Shown here in pieces: positions 60,960 to 64,000 of a stretch of DNA of 64,000 nt. The translations under genes and the position numbers were made by a program. The stretch is from Taxillus chinensis (Eukaryota > Streptophyta > Magnoliopsida > Santalales > Loranthaceae). Location: positions 18,793,029 to 18,857,028 of the forward strand of contig CM042086.1 of NCBI GenBank assembly GCA_023512835.1. The letters are read 5' to 3'. The notes under the pieces were generated by a model. It saw only the letters and a list, made by a program, of their open reading frames with translations. It was not told the DNA's origin and made no database searches. Within the stretch, counting starts at the first letter, position 1. Every line of letters begins with the position of its first letter.

Positions 60960-63900
60960 AGGGTTTAATTAGAAATTTGTTTAGGGTTTATATTATTATT
61001 TAGATTTTAGGGTTTCAATTTGTTGGTTGAGGTTATGTTAATTAAATTTAGAAAAGTAAGGAAATTCCATGAAATCATATTATTATTGTATGTATTTCTT
61101 GAAAAAATAAAATGACAGCCAACGGGAGCGGCTTTTCAATTATACTTAATTTATGTTTATTGATTGCGTGATTAAGTTAATGGGAGCTTCCACTCATACT
61201 TAGGCATTTTTCACTCAATTTTAATTTGAGATGTTGACATGTTGACTAGCTATCAAAATAGAATTTGATTTCAATTTTAAATGTTTATAAGCATTACCAC
61301 AATTAATATAATCCTTATTTTTAATTATATTTGTAATAATTGGAGCTTCAAATATTCTCAATTGATTGTTATAAATTTTAGCTTATAGAAGATTTTAACA
61401 TTCAATAACTAAACATTTGCAAAAAAAAACACACACACACACACACACACAAAGCAGTCCAAAACATGCATTTGAATTTATATGTCTCTAATTTAGATTT
61501 ATAAAATTTATGCCATGCGTTTAGACTTTAGAGACAATTTCCAAATCAAATTAACTATTTTTTTCAAAAAAAAACTTTTATATTATAAAATTTCATCCCA
61601 CATTGGAAAGCAAGTTGAAATTTTTAAATTTTACCCATATTTTAATTTTATTTTTTTAAAAATAAAGTATGAAAACGAATGACATTGAGAATTTTATGTT
61701 GAGTTTGACGAGTGGGATAAAGAAGAGATTTGTACGTGTTATCATTTGTTAATGTTATGAGGATGAAATAGAAATACATAATTATTTATTTTTCAAATGG
61801 AGCGTAATTAAAATAAATTTTAAACTATTAAATTATATTACTTAATTCTATTATATATTAAATATCAACATAATATTTGTTAATCCTTATCTAATCTTAT
61901 GATTTTTAATACCAATAAAAGTAATTTATCCTTTTATCTACGCTGAATCGAGATTCGACAAACTTAAATCGGTTCATTTAAGAAAAAACATAATCGAATC
62001 AAACTTAAAATCCATGGCTTAAACTTATCTCGTTTAGTACTTTGTCGGAAAGCTCATGTAAAGATTTTTCTAGCTAAACTAAGCTCAACCTTTGACTTTT
62101 CGTATAAATTATATTATTATCTTAAAAATGCCATTACATTTGTTAATACTTAATAATATTAAATTCTTAAAATTAAATTATAATAGTTGTATATAAATTT
62201 ATTAAGTTATAATAACATATTAATTTCTATTAAATTATTAATTAATTAATAAATAACATATTAGCTAACAAGAAAAATAAAACGTACTTTTATTAGTAAT
62301 ATTAGATTTTAATGTAATTTTATTATATTAATTACTAACAAGAAAATAATCTCCTAATTCTAATTATTAATATATCACTAAGAAAACAAATGAAATAAAT
62401 AACATCTTCATAAACATAATTGTACTACAATATTTATTCTTCAATGAATCGGATGAGCTTTAAATAGATTTTGATTAAAACGAATTGAACTCATGAGTTT
62501 CCAAAAAGCTTAATAAATAGTGCTTGAATGAGTTACATATCTAACTTTATCCTATTATATATCCCACCATATTCTCATGGTGTTTTGGTGGGACGTTGGC
62601 CCCTAATGCGACATAAAAAGAAAAAACAAAAAGGCCCGATCCTATATTTATGTGGAGCCGGATTCCGTTTCATGGCGTTCGTGTGGACGACCATGCACGT
62701 ACTCGCCTGGCATATGTCACGTGGGTGAGGATACGTCTGCAAACGGTATACGCATTGACCAGAAATCGGATGGCAGTAATATTATCCGGCGCCCTCGTGT
62801 GTGGCTACCATATGCAGCATGTTTCACATTGATGACCGATTGGGTGGGAATGCGCATCAAGCAACAAGCATGCATTGCTCATTAATTTAGTTAAAAGAAT
62901 TGGTCATTAATTATGAGGTAAAAAGTTTTATGAAAATGTAAACCCGCCCACTAATTAACAACATAGAAGTACTCAGCCTTGTTCACTTTTAATGAGACAT
63001 TTGAAATTTTAAATTATACTCACTCACATTATTGAAATCAAACTACTATCATTCATTATTCTATAGTATTTTTATATTCAAATTTTCTTCATCATTTAAC
63101 ATTATACACCAACTACAATTAAATGCAACCTCGATCATAAAAGGCTAGGTTATTGGTATTTAGAATGATATAAGGTATTTATAGTTACTAAGTAATAATT
63201 AATTTGAAAGAGTAAAATCATTAAAAGAATAAAATTAACATTTATATGAAATAAAATAATAAATTACGATGATAATGGGGGTGGCTATCGGTAGAGAAGA
63301 AGTTGATATCAATTCGATTCCAAAGTGGAGAAGAAATTGTCGATGGTCTCATGATAAATAATCAAATTTGATTTAGATGTTTCAAATTAACTTGTTCCCT
63401 AGAACTCTGACGCCAAGGCTTCGCAGATTGTTTCATTCTTTGATTGCTAGATCAAATCGAGCAATACATGTAGGTGTGGTATAGTTGCAAGGATTGGTAG
63501 GTTATGGATTTGTTGTTTTGATCTTAGGTATCATATTCAAATGACATTAAACTTTTGATGATTCAGAGATAACAACAATGATAGTACCATTGAACTCTAG
63601 CGCAAGTGACTTGGACTTGTGTGACTAGAACAGGAAAGTAGCGGAAGTGTAAGGTTGGAAGTTAGATTTTCGTATGTAAGGAAATGGTTTAAAACCTAGT
63701 AGATATGAAAAATTAATTTTATCTTTTTTGGGGATCAAGATTCCTATGGAAATGAAATATTCTCACGAGAATTAATAACAAACTAAATGTGAGAATGAGA
63801 TATTTTCATGGGAATAGATTCCATTCTATTCCATTTGTATCCAATTACTCATTTTTATTTCTTAATTTTTTTACCATATAATGTTAACTTGATAGTGTTT

Positions 63901-64000
63901 TTTTTCTTTTTTTCTTATTTAGAATAATTTTTTATCGAAATTCAAATTTCCTAAAATTGGGAAAGTGTTGGATTTAAATTTGATGAGAGCCATAATTAAT
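60960..64000. other. AT-rich intergenic DNA, no gene seen
   Basis: No supported gene. An (AC)n run lies at about 61428-61451, and a slightly GC-richer stretch at 62560-62830 has overlapping open frames without recognisable protein. Blocks at 61935-62060 and 62440-62520 share inverted GAATCG, AAACTTA and GAGCTT-like pieces, possibly the two ends of a decayed element. Confidence 0.45.

Noticed and set aside
1..64000. CRISPR arrays, operons, bacterial-type systems, organellar insertions or integrated viruses
   Set aside because: Spliced plant genes and plant transposons dominate. No regularly spaced repeat-spacer array, viral gene set, or chloroplast or mitochondrial DNA segment was recognised. 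The 38-bp array at 46918 has no spacers.

Overview
The window is nuclear DNA from a flowering plant. It is strongly AT-rich, has GT-AG spliced genes with large introns, and carries many short transposon relics and microsatellites. Four protein-coding genes can be assembled exon by exon, each closing into one uninterrupted reading frame: a CONSTANS-LIKE transcription factor of the COL5 type (minus, 11670-12870, 358 aa), the nucleolar SAS10/UTP3 (THALLO-type) ribosome-biogenesis protein (plus, 23466-34575, 16 exons, 665 aa), the mitochondrial import pore TOM40 (plus, 38095-49673, 11 exons, 315 aa) and plastid 1-deoxy-D-xylulose-5-phosphate synthase, DXS (minus, 50123-54051, 9 exons, 730 aa). I cannot name the species.

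Layout: 1-11.6 kb is gene-free and holds MITE copies, a foldback element, possible captured gene or retroelement scraps, a possible solo-LTR-like insert and two long ATT microsatellites. The COL gene follows, with a G-box and GA/GT repeats upstream of its start. From 12.9 to 23.4 kb there is intergenic DNA with MITEs and two hAT-like non-autonomous elements with 8-bp target-site duplications. SAS10 occupies 23.5-34.6 kb, with a LINE relic in its 3.5-kb third intron. A 3.5-kb spacer with a 194-bp tandem duplication leads to TOM40, whose introns hold a MITE, a clean hAT-like element and a 38-bp tandem array. TOM40 and DXS are tail to tail, 449 bp apart. A MITE lies 166 bp upstream of the DXS start codon. 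The right 10 kb contains a broken GDP-mannose 4,6-dehydratase fragment, a 2.36-kb solo LTR with perfect 5-bp target-site duplication, and a decayed copy of the DXS 5' end.

The four genes are unrelated housekeeping or regulatory loci (flowering/light signalling, small-subunit rRNA processing, mitochondrial protein import, plastid isoprenoid supply) and form no operon-like unit. I found no evidence of a novel multi-gene system. The most interesting observations are a COL protein whose first B-box has collapsed while its second B-box, CCT and VP motifs are intact, the DXS and GMD gene fragments, and the well-delimited transposon insertions.
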